Notes: generated by a model not told the origin, from the sequence alone. Counted from the stretch's first letter, positions 50,696 through 59,608 are shown. The stretch is DNA of 64,000 nt from Virgisporangium ochraceum (GCF_016863655.1 NZ_BOPH01000054.1:1-64000); one strand, 5' to 3'. Numbers and translations: made by a program.

Positions 50696-50847
50696 CCTGT
50701 GGGGGATCTCTGCACGCCCGGTGCTACATCGCTAGTCTTGCCGGGTCTTTGCCGCACGTCAAACGAACGGCGGGGTGCGTCGGTTGAGCGATCCGGGAAG
50801 CTCACGCACACTACAGGGGCACAAGGCGTCGGACGGAGGGCGGACTG

Positions 50848-51180
50848 TTGACCGACGACGAGGCGTTCTGGGAGCTCGTGGTCGACCGCCAGCCCGAACA
50901 CACAGTGTTACGGGTCACCGGCGATCTCGACCTGGAGACCGCTCCACGGCTGCTCGCCGGCGTCGAGCCCCACCTGGTCGCCTCCGATGAGAGCCTGATC
51001 ATCGACCTGAGCGCACTGAGCTTCATCGACTCCAGCGGCCTCTCGGCCCTGATCCGCATCAACCAGCGCGTGGCCGCGACCGGCCGCCGGCTGACGATCA
51101 TCGCGCCGGCCCCCCAGGTGGCCAAGGCCTTCGAGATCACCGGCCTCGACCAGATCCTCCCGTTCCACCCCGCCGCCTGA
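50848..51180 (+). CDS. STAS-domain anti-sigma factor antagonist
   Basis: The protein has 110 residues, a single STAS domain. FIDSSGLSALI (residues 59-69) contains the phosphorylated Ser (Ser62 or Ser63 in DSSGL), which an anti-sigma kinase modifies and a SpoIIE phosphatase clears. The start is TTG at 50848 with GGAGGG seven bases upstream. No in-frame ATG or GTG gives the family N-terminus. Divergence from the SpoIIE phosphatase gene suggests the two form a dedicated pair. Confidence 0.9.
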   Translation: MTDDEAFWELVVDRQPEHTVLRVTGDLDLETAPRLLAGVEPHLVASDESLIIDLSALSFIDSSGLSALIRINQRVAATGRRLTIIAPAPQVAKAFEITGLDQILPFHPAA

Positions 51181-51240
51181 CCCGCCGCCCGCGCGGACGT
51201 TTCGAGGTGGGCATGCCCGGGGCAAGTACCGTTGGTGCGC

Positions 51241-52308
51241 ATGGACGCTGATTCGACGCAGGCCGCCGCCCCGTCCTCCGGTGCTGGTCCGAACGCCACG
51301 CAGGAGGCACCACCGGCGGCCCCGGCGGCCCCGGCGGCCCCGGTCTGGCCGTCGGCCCCGGCCGCACCGCCGTCGGCCCCGTCGTCAGCGCCAGCAGCAC
51401 CGCCAGCAGCACCGCCAGCGTCATCGGAACCGTCGGCACCCCCGTCGGCACCGCCCGTTGGTCCCGTCGCTTCGGGACCGGATGCGGGCCGGGCCCAGCA
51501 GCCCGGGCAGCCCGGTGCGCCGGTCTGGCCGACGGCTCCCGCGGCCGGGCAGTACGAGCCGCCGCCGAACGGCACCGTCCCCACGGACGGGCCCGACGCC
51601 TGGGACGGCGCGGCCGACGACGAGACCGAGCTGCCCCCCGCCGGTCTCTGGCAGCGGATGAAGGCCGACCCCGAGTACGCGCCCGAGCACCTCGCCCTCG
51701 AAGCGGTCCGCGCCCTCGGCCCGCAGGCCGCCGCCTGGGTCGAGCGCACCCGCGCCCGCTACCCCGGCATCCCCAACGACACCGTGGCCCAGATCGCGGT
51801 CCGGCGGTTCACCACGTTCGCGCGGTTGTCGGGGGCGGCGGCCGGTGCCACCGGGCTGCCCGGCGCGGTGATCGACATCGGCGTGCTGGCCTGGACGCAG
51901 GCGCGCATGGTGCTGCACATCGCGGCCGCGTACGACGTCGACCCGGTCGACCCGGAGCGGGCGACCGATCTTCTGGTGCTGCAGAACGTGCACAAGTACA
52001 CCCAGACGGCGCGAACCGCCCTCGCGGTGGCGCGCGGGCACGAGGACGCCGGGAAGCTTTTCCAGCGCAAGGGGCCGCCGCCGCAAATGTCGCAGGTTTT
52101 CCTGCAGCTCGGCTGGAAACTTGCGCAAATGGCGGGCATGCGGGCGGCGAAGAAGATGTTCGCGAAGATGGTTCCGGGCGCCGCGATCATTCTGGGAACG
52201 TGGGCGAATTCGAGCGCCACGAAAGATCTCGCGAAGAAGACCGTCGAGCGCTACCGCAGGGCCGGCTACAACCCGTTCGAGCTTCCGGCGGGTCCGCAGC
52301 AGTCATAG
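51241..52308 (+). CDS. EcsC-family protein with Pro/Ala-rich N-terminus
   Basis: The protein has 355 residues. The first 125 are Ala/Pro repeats (PAAPAAPAAPV, SAPAAPPAAPPAS), likely disordered. From about residue 150 an EcsC-like helical domain follows (RFARLSGAAAGATGLPGAVIDIG-like segment with a hydrophobic Gly-rich helix, then LGWKLAQMAGMRAAKKMFAK). EcsC proteins are poorly understood; Bacillus EcsC is linked to an ABC transporter and secretion. The ATG at 51241 was preferred to upstream TTG and GTG codons. The last 250 bp use more A and T at third positions than the rest. Confidence 0.75.
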   Translation: MDADSTQAAAPSSGAGPNATQEAPPAAPAAPAAPVWPSAPAAPPSAPSSAPAAPPAAPPASSEPSAPPSAPPVGPVASGPDAGRAQQPGQPGAPVWPTAPAAGQYEPPPNGTVPTDGPDAWDGAADDETELPPAGLWQRMKADPEYAPEHLALEAVRALGPQAAAWVERTRARYPGIPNDTVAQIAVRRFTTFARLSGAAAGATGLPGAVIDIGVLAWTQARMVLHIAAAYDVDPVDPERATDLLVLQNVHKYTQTARTALAVARGHEDAGKLFQRKGPPPQMSQVFLQLGWKLAQMAGMRAAKKMFAKMVPGAAIILGTWANSSATKDLAKKTVERYRRAGYNPFELPAGPQQS

Positions 52309-52550
52309 CAGTTCGGCCATATTGTCCGCGCTTACTTGCCCGCAAAACCGTACATTTCACCCGCGCAAACGGCGTTTGTGACACCGCGAGCGAAAATCGG
52401 TACTTGCCCTGTCATCCCGCGTCTCCAAGAATCCGGGAATAGACCGGTGTCGACTTCCGAATCTTCGGAAGACCCTCGATTCCAATCGACTCCGGTCAAT
52501 CTGAGGGTCTGCCGACCGGCCGGCCCCAGTCCCCCCAAGTGGAGGTACGG
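52309..52550. other. A+T-richer gap before the protease gene
   Basis: This gap of about 240 bp is clearly less G+C-rich than its surroundings, in keeping with a promoter region. It holds the palindrome CTTCCGAA-TC-TTCGGAAG (52454-52471) and the ribosome site of the protease. No gene is seen. Confidence 0.5.
52454..52471. promoter_or_regulatory. Perfect palindrome in the protease promoter region
   Basis: CTTCCGAA-TC-TTCGGAAG has 8-bp perfect arms, 80 bp before the start codon. It may be an operator or a weak terminator of the EcsC gene. Confidence 0.4.
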
Positions 52551-53420
52551 ATGGGACTCACCAGGTCCGTCCGCCGGGCCGCAACCGGCCTGGCCGCCGC
52601 GGGAATCGCCGCCGGCATGGTGCTCATGGCACCGACCGGAGCGTTCGCCGCTCCCAGCACCCTCGCCCAGCTCGACGCGGCGACGGCAGACCTCGAGACG
52701 TCGGCACGGATCGCCGGCACCGCGTGGTCGACCGACGCCGCCAGCGGCCAGGTCATCGTCGACGTCGACCCGACCGTCACCGGTGCCCAGCTCCAGCAGG
52801 TCGTCGCCGTCGCCTCGAAGCACGGTAAGGCCGTCAAGGTCAACAAGGTCTCCACGAAGATCGACCTGTTCATCAGCGGCGGCGACGCCATCTACACCGG
52901 TGGTTCGCGCTGCTCGCTGGGCTTCAACGTGCGCGGCGGATCGACCGACTACTTCGTGACCGCCGGCCACTGCACCAACGCCGGGGCCACCTGGACCAAC
53001 GGCAGCACGACGCTCGGCACCCGGTACGGCACCAGCTTCCCGGGCAACGACTACGGCATCGTGCGCTACACCAACACCAGCATCGCCAAGCCCGGCAACG
53101 TCGGCTCGCTGAACATCACCGGCGCCGGCAACCCGACGGTCGGTCAGCAGCTCTGCCGTCGCGGCAGCACCACCGGCACCCGCTGCGGCCAGGTGACCGG
53201 CCTCAACGCCACCGTGAACTACGCACAGGGCTCGGTGAGCGGCCTCATCCGCACCAACATCTGCGCCCAGCCGGGCGACAGCGGCGGCCCGCTCTACTCC
53301 AACAACGGCATCGCCTACGGTCTGACCTCCGGCGGCAGCGGCAACTGCACCACCGGCGGAACCACCTACTTCCAGCCGGTGACCGAGGTGCTCAGCCGCT
53401 ACGGCGTGCAGGTCACCTGA
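52551..53420 (+). CDS. Secreted trypsin-like serine protease (S1, streptogrisin type)
   Basis: The protein has 289 residues. A signal peptide ends near AFA at about 36. A short pro-region of about 75 residues follows, then the mature protease. The triad is visible: His in VTAGHC, Asp in GNDYGIV and Ser in QPGDSGGPL. Six Cys fit the three disulphides of streptogrisins. ATG at 52551 follows GGAGG by five bases. It should degrade extracellular protein. A hairpin terminator lies 14 bp after the stop. Confidence 0.93.
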   Translation: MGLTRSVRRAATGLAAAGIAAGMVLMAPTGAFAAPSTLAQLDAATADLETSARIAGTAWSTDAASGQVIVDVDPTVTGAQLQQVVAVASKHGKAVKVNKVSTKIDLFISGGDAIYTGGSRCSLGFNVRGGSTDYFVTAGHCTNAGATWTNGSTTLGTRYGTSFPGNDYGIVRYTNTSIAKPGNVGSLNITGAGNPTVGQQLCRRGSTTGTRCGQVTGLNATVNYAQGSVSGLIRTNICAQPGDSGGPLYSNNGIAYGLTSGGSGNCTTGGTTYFQPVTEVLSRYGVQVT

Positions 53421-53434
53421 TCAATCACCATCAC

Positions 53435-53468
53435 GACGGGCCGGGTTCCGACAGGAGCCCGGCCCGTC
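53435..53468 (+). terminator. Hairpin terminator of the protease gene
   Basis: GACGGGCCGGG (53435-53445) pairs perfectly with CCCGGCCCGTC (53458-53468) around a 12-nt loop, 14 bp after the protease stop. Confidence 0.75.
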
Positions 53469-53533
53469 ACCATGGATAGAGATTTCTCGTTAGGCTCGTA
53501 GTCCCTGGTCCCTACGCCCGTCGGGATGCGCCC

Positions 53534-56242
53534 TTGCCGCCGAACCGCCGCCACCGAGCCGGCCCCGAGCGGGTCGCGGCGCGGATGCGCGGGCTGGCGC
53601 GGTCGATGGTCGAGCAGACCGTGGCGGCGCCGAAGCCGGCGTTGGGCGCGTTCGCGGCCGGGCTCACCGTGGCGGCCGTCGTCGGTGGCCTGTTATCGCT
53701 CACTGTCGCGGTGGTCATCGCGACCGTGGTCGCCACCGTCGGCACCGGCGTGTCGGCGTTCGTGCTGATCAGGCTGTCGCTGCGCATCCATGCCCGGGCG
53801 CACTCGTTCGGGCCGTGCCGGGGCGCCGGCTATCTCGGGCTGGGCACCGCGGTCGCGGCCGCGACCACCGCCGTGGCCGGGGTGCTCGCGGCGGTGTCCG
53901 GTCCGTCGGCGGCCACGATCGCACTGCAGATGGGGACCGCGACAGCGGCCACCTCCTACGCGACCGGCCTGCTCCTGCTGCCCGGCGCGGCGCCGACGGT
54001 CGGCGCCCGGCTGCGGCACGGGCTCGACGGCGCCGGCATCGGCACCGCGGTCTTCCTGGTCACGTGGCTGCTCGTGCTCGCGCCGGCCGGCCGGGGAGTC
54101 CCGTCGGGTGCGCAGGTGCTGGTCGGGCTGACCGTCAGCGTGGCGCTGGCGGTCACCGTGATCACCGGGCTGCGGGCGGCCCAGCACCGGCCGCTGGCCA
54201 TGGTCTGCGCCGCCGGAGCGGCCCTCGCGGTCGTCGGCATGGCGCTGCCGGCGCTCGGGCGCCAGGGTCCGGGCTGGTTGCTCGCGGCGGGCGTGGCGCT
54301 CGTCTCCGGTCCCCCCTTCATGATCTTCGGCGCGAGCCGCGCGACGACCGCGCCCGCCGGCGGCGCCGCGGCCCCGTACCGGGGTGGGCTCGCGGCGCAC
54401 CCGCTGCTCGCGGTGCCGGTGGCGGCGGCGGTCGGCGCCGCCGCCTACCACGCGGTGACCGTCGGACCGTTCGACCGGGTCGCCGGGACCGTCGGAATCC
54501 TGCTCATCGGCGTCGTGGTGCTCCGCGAGTCGCTCGGCGCGCTCGACGTGCGCCGCTACGCCACCCGGCTGAGCGAACAGCAGGCCCGCTTCCAGGCGCT
54601 GGTGGCGGGCTCCGCCGACCTGACGATGGTGCTCGACACCGAACTGGTCGTGCGCTGGCAGTCGCCGGCGGCGGCGCGCCTGTTCGGTCTCTCCGACCAG
54701 GACGTGCTCGACCGCCCGTTCCTCGCCCGGGTGCACACTGACGACGCCCGGGGGGTGGCCGACCGGCTCACCGCGGTGCTCGCCGGCACCTGCGACAGCG
54801 ACGAACCGGTGCGGTCCCGGCTCCGTGACGGCTTCGGCGGTTGGCGCGACACCGACTCGGTGATCCGCGACATGCGCTTCGCGCCCGAGGTCGGCGCCCT
54901 GGTGGTGCACGTGCGCGACGTCGCCGACGTGGCGGGCCTGCAGCGCCGGCTCGACGACGCCACCCGCACCGACCCGCTCACCGGCCTGCCGAACGAGCGG
55001 CGGCTCCTCGAGCTCACCGCGTCGCGGCTGGCCACGGGCAGCCGCGCGGCGATCGTCGTGGTCGGCCTGCACGGCGTCGCCGGGGTCAACGAGCTGTACG
55101 GCACCGCCGCCGGCGACGCGGTGCTCGTGCGGGCCGCCGAGCGGATCAGGGCCGACGCCGACGCCGACGACGTGGTCGCCCGCCTCTCCGGCCAGCGTTT
55201 CGCGGTGCTCACCGGCTGCTCGGCGCTGCGCGCGTACCCGCGGGCCGGCCGGTTCGTCGAGGCGGTCGCCGAGCCCTACGAGCTGAGCTGCGGCCCGGCC
55301 CGGGTCACCGCCTGTGCCGGGGTGGCCGACCTGCACGGTCCGGTGGAGCCCGACCTCGCGTTGTGGCACGCGGCCACCGCCGCCGACCGGGCACACGCCC
55401 GCGGCCCGGGTCGCGTGGAGGGCTACGACGAAGGGCTGGCCGCCGCGCTGCGCCGGCGGGCCACGATCGAGCAGACGCTCGCGTCGGCGATCCGCGCCGG
55501 CGCGTTCGACCTGGTCTACCAGCCGGTGATCGACCTGAAGACGAAGCTGCCGGTGGCCGTCGAGGCGCTGCTGCGCTGGCGGCTGCCCGACATCGGGCTG
55601 GTGCCGCCGCTGGAGGTGGTGGCCGCCGCCGAGGAGCTGGGCTGCGTAGACGAGCTCGACACCCGGGTGCTGCGCCGCGCCTGCCGCCAGCTGGCGCGGT
55701 GGCGGCGCGAGGGCCACGACCTCACCGTGGCGGTCAACATGTCGCCGTGGCGGCTCAAGGACGACGATCTGCCGGCGATCGTCGACGACGCGCTGACCCG
55801 GACGGGCGTCCCGGCCGACCGGCTGATCATGGAGGTCGCGGCCCGCGACGTCCCGACGACCGCGGTCCTGCCGCACCAGCGCACGCCCGACGAGAGCCCG
55901 CGGCCGATCGCGGCGCTGCGCGACCTGGGTGTCCGGGTGGCACTCGACCACTTCGGGTCGGGGTCGCTCGGCCTCGCCCAGCTCCCCCACCTGCCGGTCG
56001 ACCTGGTCAAGGTCGACCGGTCGCTGTTCGCCGAGCCGTCGTCGGCCCTGGTCGACGTCGTCATCACGCTGGGCAACCGGCTCGGCTTCGAGGTGGCTGC
56101 GGTGGGCGTCGAGACGGAGACCGACCTGGCGACGCTGCGCTCGGCCGGCTGCGTCACCGGCCAGGGCAATCTCCTCGGTGCGCCGGCGCACGCCGAACGT
56201 GTCGAGGCCTACCTCGACGAGCACCGCGCCCGCCGTTTGTAA
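53534..56242 (+). CDS. Membrane PAS-GGDEF-EAL protein with both catalytic sites degenerate
   Basis: The protein has 902 residues. About nine membrane helices (residues 35-340) are followed by a PAS domain (about 355-475), a GGDEF domain and an EAL domain. The GGDEF position reads LSGQRF, lacking the metal and GTP residues, so it cannot be a cyclase. In EAL, VEALLRW and LVKVDRS remain, but the DDFGTG motif is LDHFGSG (second Asp replaced by His), the EVTE motif is MEVAAR, and AEGVE is AVGVE. Loss of these metal ligands should abolish phosphodiesterase activity. It probably acts as a c-di-GMP or GTP-free scaffold or sensor. The TTG at 53534 is the only upstream start; an ATG at 53585 is an alternative. 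Confidence 0.85.
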   Translation: MPPNRRHRAGPERVAARMRGLARSMVEQTVAAPKPALGAFAAGLTVAAVVGGLLSLTVAVVIATVVATVGTGVSAFVLIRLSLRIHARAHSFGPCRGAGYLGLGTAVAAATTAVAGVLAAVSGPSAATIALQMGTATAATSYATGLLLLPGAAPTVGARLRHGLDGAGIGTAVFLVTWLLVLAPAGRGVPSGAQVLVGLTVSVALAVTVITGLRAAQHRPLAMVCAAGAALAVVGMALPALGRQGPGWLLAAGVALVSGPPFMIFGASRATTAPAGGAAAPYRGGLAAHPLLAVPVAAAVGAAAYHAVTVGPFDRVAGTVGILLIGVVVLRESLGALDVRRYATRLSEQQARFQALVAGSADLTMVLDTELVVRWQSPAAARLFGLSDQDVLDRPFLARVHTDDARGVADRLTAVLAGTCDSDEPVRSRLRDGFGGWRDTDSVIRDMRFAPEVGALVVHVRDVADVAGLQRRLDDATRTDPLTGLPNERRLLELTASRLATGSRAAIVVVGLHGVAGVNELYGTAAGDAVLVRAAERIRADADADDVVARLSGQRFAVLTGCSALRAYPRAGRFVEAVAEPYELSCGPARVTACAGVADLHGPVEPDLALWHAATAADRAHARGPGRVEGYDEGLAAALRRRATIEQTLASAIRAGAFDLVYQPVIDLKTKLPVAVEALLRWRLPDIGLVPPLEVVAAAEELGCVDELDTRVLRRACRQLARWRREGHDLTVAVNMSPWRLKDDDLPAIVDDALTRTGVPADRLIMEVAARDVPTTAVLPHQRTPDESPRPIAALRDLGVRVALDHFGSGSLGLAQLPHLPVDLVKVDRSLFAEPSSALVDVVITLGNRLGFEVAAVGVETETDLATLRSAGCVTGQGNLLGAPAHAERVEAYLDEHRARRL

Positions 56243-56327
56243 CGCGCGGGTTAACACTCGCTGTGACCATTTCCTCAGGCGGCCGCGCCAGGCCGCCGGG
56301 CCTGCCGCACTTGGGCAGTATGACCGG

Positions 56328-56840
56328 ATGCAGATCCGCATCGTGACGCCGGCCGAGCACGAATCCCTGCTCCCGGGTCTCATCGAGGTACTGCGCGACA
56401 GCGTCGACAGCGGTGCCAGCGTGGGGTTCGTCGCGCCACCGGCGTGGGCCGAGGCCGCCCGGTGGTGGTCCCGGACCCTGGCCGGCCCGGACGTCATCAC
56501 CTGGGTCGCCGTCGACGACGGCGGCGAGCCGGTCGGCACCGTGCAACTGGTGCTGCCGTGGCAGGACAACGGCCGGCACCGGGCCGAGATCGTGAAGCTG
56601 ATGGTGCACCGCCACGCCCGCGGCCGGGGCGTCGGCGGCCGGCTCCTCGCCGCGGCCGAGGAGGAGGCCGCCCGGCTGGGCCGGTGGCTGCTCATCCTCA
56701 ACACCCGCACCGGCGGTGAGGCGGAGGCCATCTACGGCAAGCGCGGCTACGGCGAGGCCGCGGTGATCCCCGACTACGCCGCCGGCACCGACGGCGTCCT
56801 CTACCCGACGACGATCATGACCAAGGTCCTCGACCACTGA
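56328..56840 (+). CDS. GNAT-family acetyltransferase
   Basis: The protein has 170 residues. The acetyl-CoA loop HRHARGRGVGGRLLAAAEEE and the later GGEAEAIYGKRGYGE define the fold. TVQLVLPWQDNGRHRAEI precedes them. The substrate is unknown. It is 85 bp downstream of the PAS-GGDEF-EAL gene and could be read through from it. A long hairpin terminator follows the stop. Confidence 0.88.
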   Translation: MQIRIVTPAEHESLLPGLIEVLRDSVDSGASVGFVAPPAWAEAARWWSRTLAGPDVITWVAVDDGGEPVGTVQLVLPWQDNGRHRAEIVKLMVHRHARGRGVGGRLLAAAEEEAARLGRWLLILNTRTGGEAEAIYGKRGYGEAAVIPDYAAGTDGVLYPTTIMTKVLDH

Positions 56841-56865
56841 CCTGCCCTGACGTGCCTGACATGAC

Positions 56866-56898
56866 AACGGGCCTCCCCACGACGTGGGGAGGCCCGTT
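56866..56898. terminator. Bidirectional hairpin terminator
   Basis: A perfect 15-bp stem (56866-56880 with 56884-56898) with a 3-nt loop is followed by TCTCTT on the + strand. It serves the GNAT gene and lies just beyond the stop of the convergent small gene at 56911. Confidence 0.85.
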
Positions 56899-56910
56899 CT
56901 CTTCGAGCGG

Positions 56911-57207
56911 TCAGCCGCCGCTGCGACGGTTCGAGTAGCTGCGCCGGGTCGACTGGTTGCCCCGCGCGCCACCGACCTTGCCGGTCGTCCACGCCGGAGC
57001 GTCGGACGGCACGGTCTTGCCACGGGCGGCGGCGCGACGCTCGGCGCGCGACATGGGTTCGGCCGGCGCCTCGGCCTCGTTGGGCGTGTCAGAGCTGGAC
57101 GGGTTCGCTGGCATACGGGCCTCCGGTGGCATTGCGGTCTGCGTGAGACGGATGGACCGCCGCTGCGCGGCCAGCAGATCCTCGACCGGGGTGTGGGAGG
57201 ACAGCAA
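56911..57207 (-). CDS. Small basic protein of unknown function
   Basis: The protein has 98 residues, hydrophilic and probably disordered. The segment EPMSRAERRAAARGK is of a type common in actinobacterial small proteins, and the tail RGNQSTRRSYSNRRSGG is strongly basic, hinting at nucleic-acid binding. The start is uncertain. TTG at 57207 is the only start-like codon, and the codons before it (to a stop at 57259) read like coding sequence but offer no start. No family was recognised. Confidence 0.5.
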   Translation of the reverse strand: MLSSHTPVEDLLAAQRRSIRLTQTAMPPEARMPANPSSSDTPNEAEAPAEPMSRAERRAAARGKTVPSDAPAWTTGKVGGARGNQSTRRSYSNRRSGG

Positions 57208-57309
57208 CGAACGCTTACGCGGCGGACGGAACTCGGGCGCGAAACGGCGTTCAGATGATCACACGGTCACGGTAACCCATGCCGGGACCCGCTGCCTAGC
57301 GGATTACCG

Positions 57310-58068
57310 CTACCTGGGCGTGCCGAAGTTCTGGGTCCACACCGGGCTGTTGCCGTCGAACGCGAGCCCGACGCCGATGTTGCGGAAGCCGCAGTTCAGG
57401 ATGTTGGCCCGGTGGCCGGAGCTGTTCATCCAGGCCTGCATCACCGACGCGGGCGTCTGCTGACCCTTGGCGATGTTCTCGCCGAGCGACCGCCACTTGT
57501 AGCCGGCGGCGTCGACCCGGTCGGCCATCTGGTCGCCGTTGCGGCTGGTGTGGGAGAAGTAGTCGTTGGCCGCCATGTCGGCCGAGTGCCCTTGAGCGGC
57601 GTTGGCGAGCTGGTTGCTGGCGGTCAGCGGGCCGCAGCCGGCCTTCGCCCGCTCCTGGTTGACGATCCGCAGCACTTCGGCCTTGGGCCCGGACGACTCG
57701 GTGTTGCCACCGCCGTTCGCGGCACCGGTCTGGGTCGGCTTCTTCGTCGTGCTCGTGGGCGCCTTGCTCGTCGGAGCGGTCGACGAGGCCACCGGAGGCG
57801 TCGACGACGCGGCCGGCGAGGCCGAGTCGGTGGGGAACGTGCCAGCGGTCTCCTCGTCGCCGCCGGGCGCGGCCGCCGGCGGTGGGACGTCGCCCGCGAC
57901 CGCGGCGTTGCCACCGGCCCTGTCGTTGGACGCGAGCAGCCGGCTGCCGCCGTACGCGGCGCCACCGAAGAGGGCGAGGGCGAGCGCCGCTGCCAGCGCG
58001 ACGCGCACGACGGGGAAGCCGCCGGCGGGGCGCAGGGCAGGGTCGGACGCACGATGGGACGCGATCAT
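57310..58068 (-). CDS. Membrane-anchored CAP (SCP/PR1) domain protein
   Basis: The protein has 252 residues from the ATG at 58068. An N-terminal anchor helix (about 18-38) leads into a Ser/Thr/Pro/Ala-rich stalk and a C-terminal CAP domain. Its conserved His and Glu segments are SADMAANDYFSHTSRNG, SLGENIAKG and WMNSSGHRANIL. Bacterial CAP proteins are extracellular and often bind sterols, lipids or metals; function is unknown. The frame stays open upstream to a GTG at 58206, where it reads through a 12-bp tandem repeat as GQIT x4. That extension is probably untranslated. Confidence 0.82.
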   Translation of the reverse strand: MIASHRASDPALRPAGGFPVVRVALAAALALALFGGAAYGGSRLLASNDRAGGNAAVAGDVPPPAAAPGGDEETAGTFPTDSASPAASSTPPVASSTAPTSKAPTSTTKKPTQTGAANGGGNTESSGPKAEVLRIVNQERAKAGCGPLTASNQLANAAQGHSADMAANDYFSHTSRNGDQMADRVDAAGYKWRSLGENIAKGQQTPASVMQAWMNSSGHRANILNCGFRNIGVGLAFDGNSPVWTQNFGTPR

Positions 58069-58150
58069 CGCGGTCGACGGTAGCGGCCGGTGCCGCCGCA
58101 AACGCGAGACCAAACCCGTTCTTAAGGATGGCCTCAAGCGAGCTTCATTC

Positions 58151-58198
58151 CCTGTGATCTGCCCTGTGATCTGCCCTGTGATCTGCCCTGTGATCTGC
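58151..58198. repeat. Tandem repeat, 12 bp x 4, upstream of the CAP gene
   Basis: Four perfect units of CCTGTGATCTGC run from 58151 to 58198, then break down. They lie 83 bp upstream of the CAP start on the opposite strand to transcription and just before an A+T-rich stretch. Confidence 0.9.
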
Positions 58199-58230
58199 CC
58201 CGTCACGAACCCATCATTGCGGAATAATTA

Positions 58231-59475
58231 TCACGATATGCGCCGGTTGTCGCCAAGTGACGTCAGAGTCTGGGTCGACCAGCCCAGCGCCGACAGGTAC
58301 GCCTGCGCCAGCTCACCGGAGTCCACCGGCGCCTGTCCCAGCGCGCCGAGGTCCACCCGTTCGTACGAGTGCACCGTGGCGAGCACCTCGCCCAGGCGTC
58401 CCTCCCCTCGGATGAGCGCGGCCGCGACGTCGGCGGTCAGCGGCAGGTGGTGCGCGACCTCGGCGATCGACTGATCGATCAGGTCGGCCACCCCCGACAG
58501 CAGGCCCACCGTGAACCCCGACTCCGGCGGCAGGTCGAGGTGCTCGGCGACGGTCTGGCACAGCCGGGCCCGGATCAGCACCGCGGCGAGCTGGTCCTCG
58601 GTCGCCTCGCTCACGTCGCTGACCACCATCAGCGCCACCCACTCGCGCACCCGGTGCAGGCCGAGCAGCACGATCGCGTCCCGGATCGACCCGACCTTCT
58701 GCCGCAGCCCGGACGCGGCGCTGTTGGTGGCGCGCAGCAGCCGGAAGCTCAGCGCCGGGTCGGTCGTCACCAGCGCGACCACCTTGCGCAGGTCGATCTC
58801 GTTGGCCGTGAGCGTGGTGAGCAGGTCGAGCCGGCGGATGGCCGACGGCGACAGCCCGCGACCGCTGATCACGTGCGCCCGCCCGAGCACGTGCCCCTGG
58901 AACAGCTCGAAGCCCAGCTCGAACGCCAGGGCCAGCCGCTCCTCGCTCTCGATGCGCTCGGCGACCAGCGTCAGCCCGGGCTGCCCGCGCAGCCGGCCGA
59001 CCGTCGACGTGAGCGTCTCCGTGTCGTTGTCGACCATGTCGAGCTTGACGTACGTGGCCATCGGCAGGAGCCGGACGCCCGTCTCGTCGAGCCGGAAGTC
59101 GTCGAGCGCGATCGTGTACCCGCGCTCGACCAGGTCGCGCACGCCGGCGTAGACCTTGTCGTCCACCGTGACCGTCTCGAGCACCTCGAGCACCGTCTGA
59201 CCCGGGTCGAACGGCACCGGCAGGTCTCCGACCAGGAACTCCCTGGTGAGGTTGACGAAGCACGGCCGGTCGCCGACGAGCTGGCCCAACCCGAACTCGG
59301 TGAACGCGCTGACGATGACCTGGCTGGTCGCGAACGCGTTGCGGCTCGTGGCCGAGACCGCGTCGGCGCTGCTCCGGAACAGCAGTTCGTACCCGACCAC
59401 GTCCCCGAACCGGTCGTAGACGGGCTGGCGGCCCACGTGGATCGCACGGGTCGGTGGTGCGGTCGTCACGGACAC
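58231..59475 (-). CDS. EAL-HDOD signalling protein
   Basis: The protein has 414 residues. The N-terminal EAL-type domain (about 10-205) is degenerate: the EAL position reads ELLFRS and the DDFGTG site is DDFRLD, although VERGYTIALDDF and LVAERIE persist. The C-terminal HDOD domain (about 210-395) has the typical LRATNSAASGLRQKVGSIRD and LLSGVADLI segments. It is of the YuxH type, with no catalysis expected, and is involved in c-di-GMP-linked signalling. GTG start at 59475. Confidence 0.85.
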   Translation of the reverse strand: MSVTTAPPTRAIHVGRQPVYDRFGDVVGYELLFRSSADAVSATSRNAFATSQVIVSAFTEFGLGQLVGDRPCFVNLTREFLVGDLPVPFDPGQTVLEVLETVTVDDKVYAGVRDLVERGYTIALDDFRLDETGVRLLPMATYVKLDMVDNDTETLTSTVGRLRGQPGLTLVAERIESEERLALAFELGFELFQGHVLGRAHVISGRGLSPSAIRRLDLLTTLTANEIDLRKVVALVTTDPALSFRLLRATNSAASGLRQKVGSIRDAIVLLGLHRVREWVALMVVSDVSEATEDQLAAVLIRARLCQTVAEHLDLPPESGFTVGLLSGVADLIDQSIAEVAHHLPLTADVAAALIRGEGRLGEVLATVHSYERVDLGALGQAPVDSGELAQAYLSALGWSTQTLTSLGDNRRIS

Positions 59476-59608
59476 CTGATCGGCACCCGGATCGACCCTC
59501 TGAGCGCTTGCCCGGTGTGAGATCCTGCGCCGCCCGTCTCCCTGGCCCGGTGCTCCGGGCTTGGATAGCGTGGCCTTTCAGGGGCTTTGAGGGGACCGGG
59601 AGGCAGCG

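Noticed and set aside
58151..58198. CRISPR-like array
   Set aside because: The repeats are 12 bp with no spacers and no cas genes nearby.
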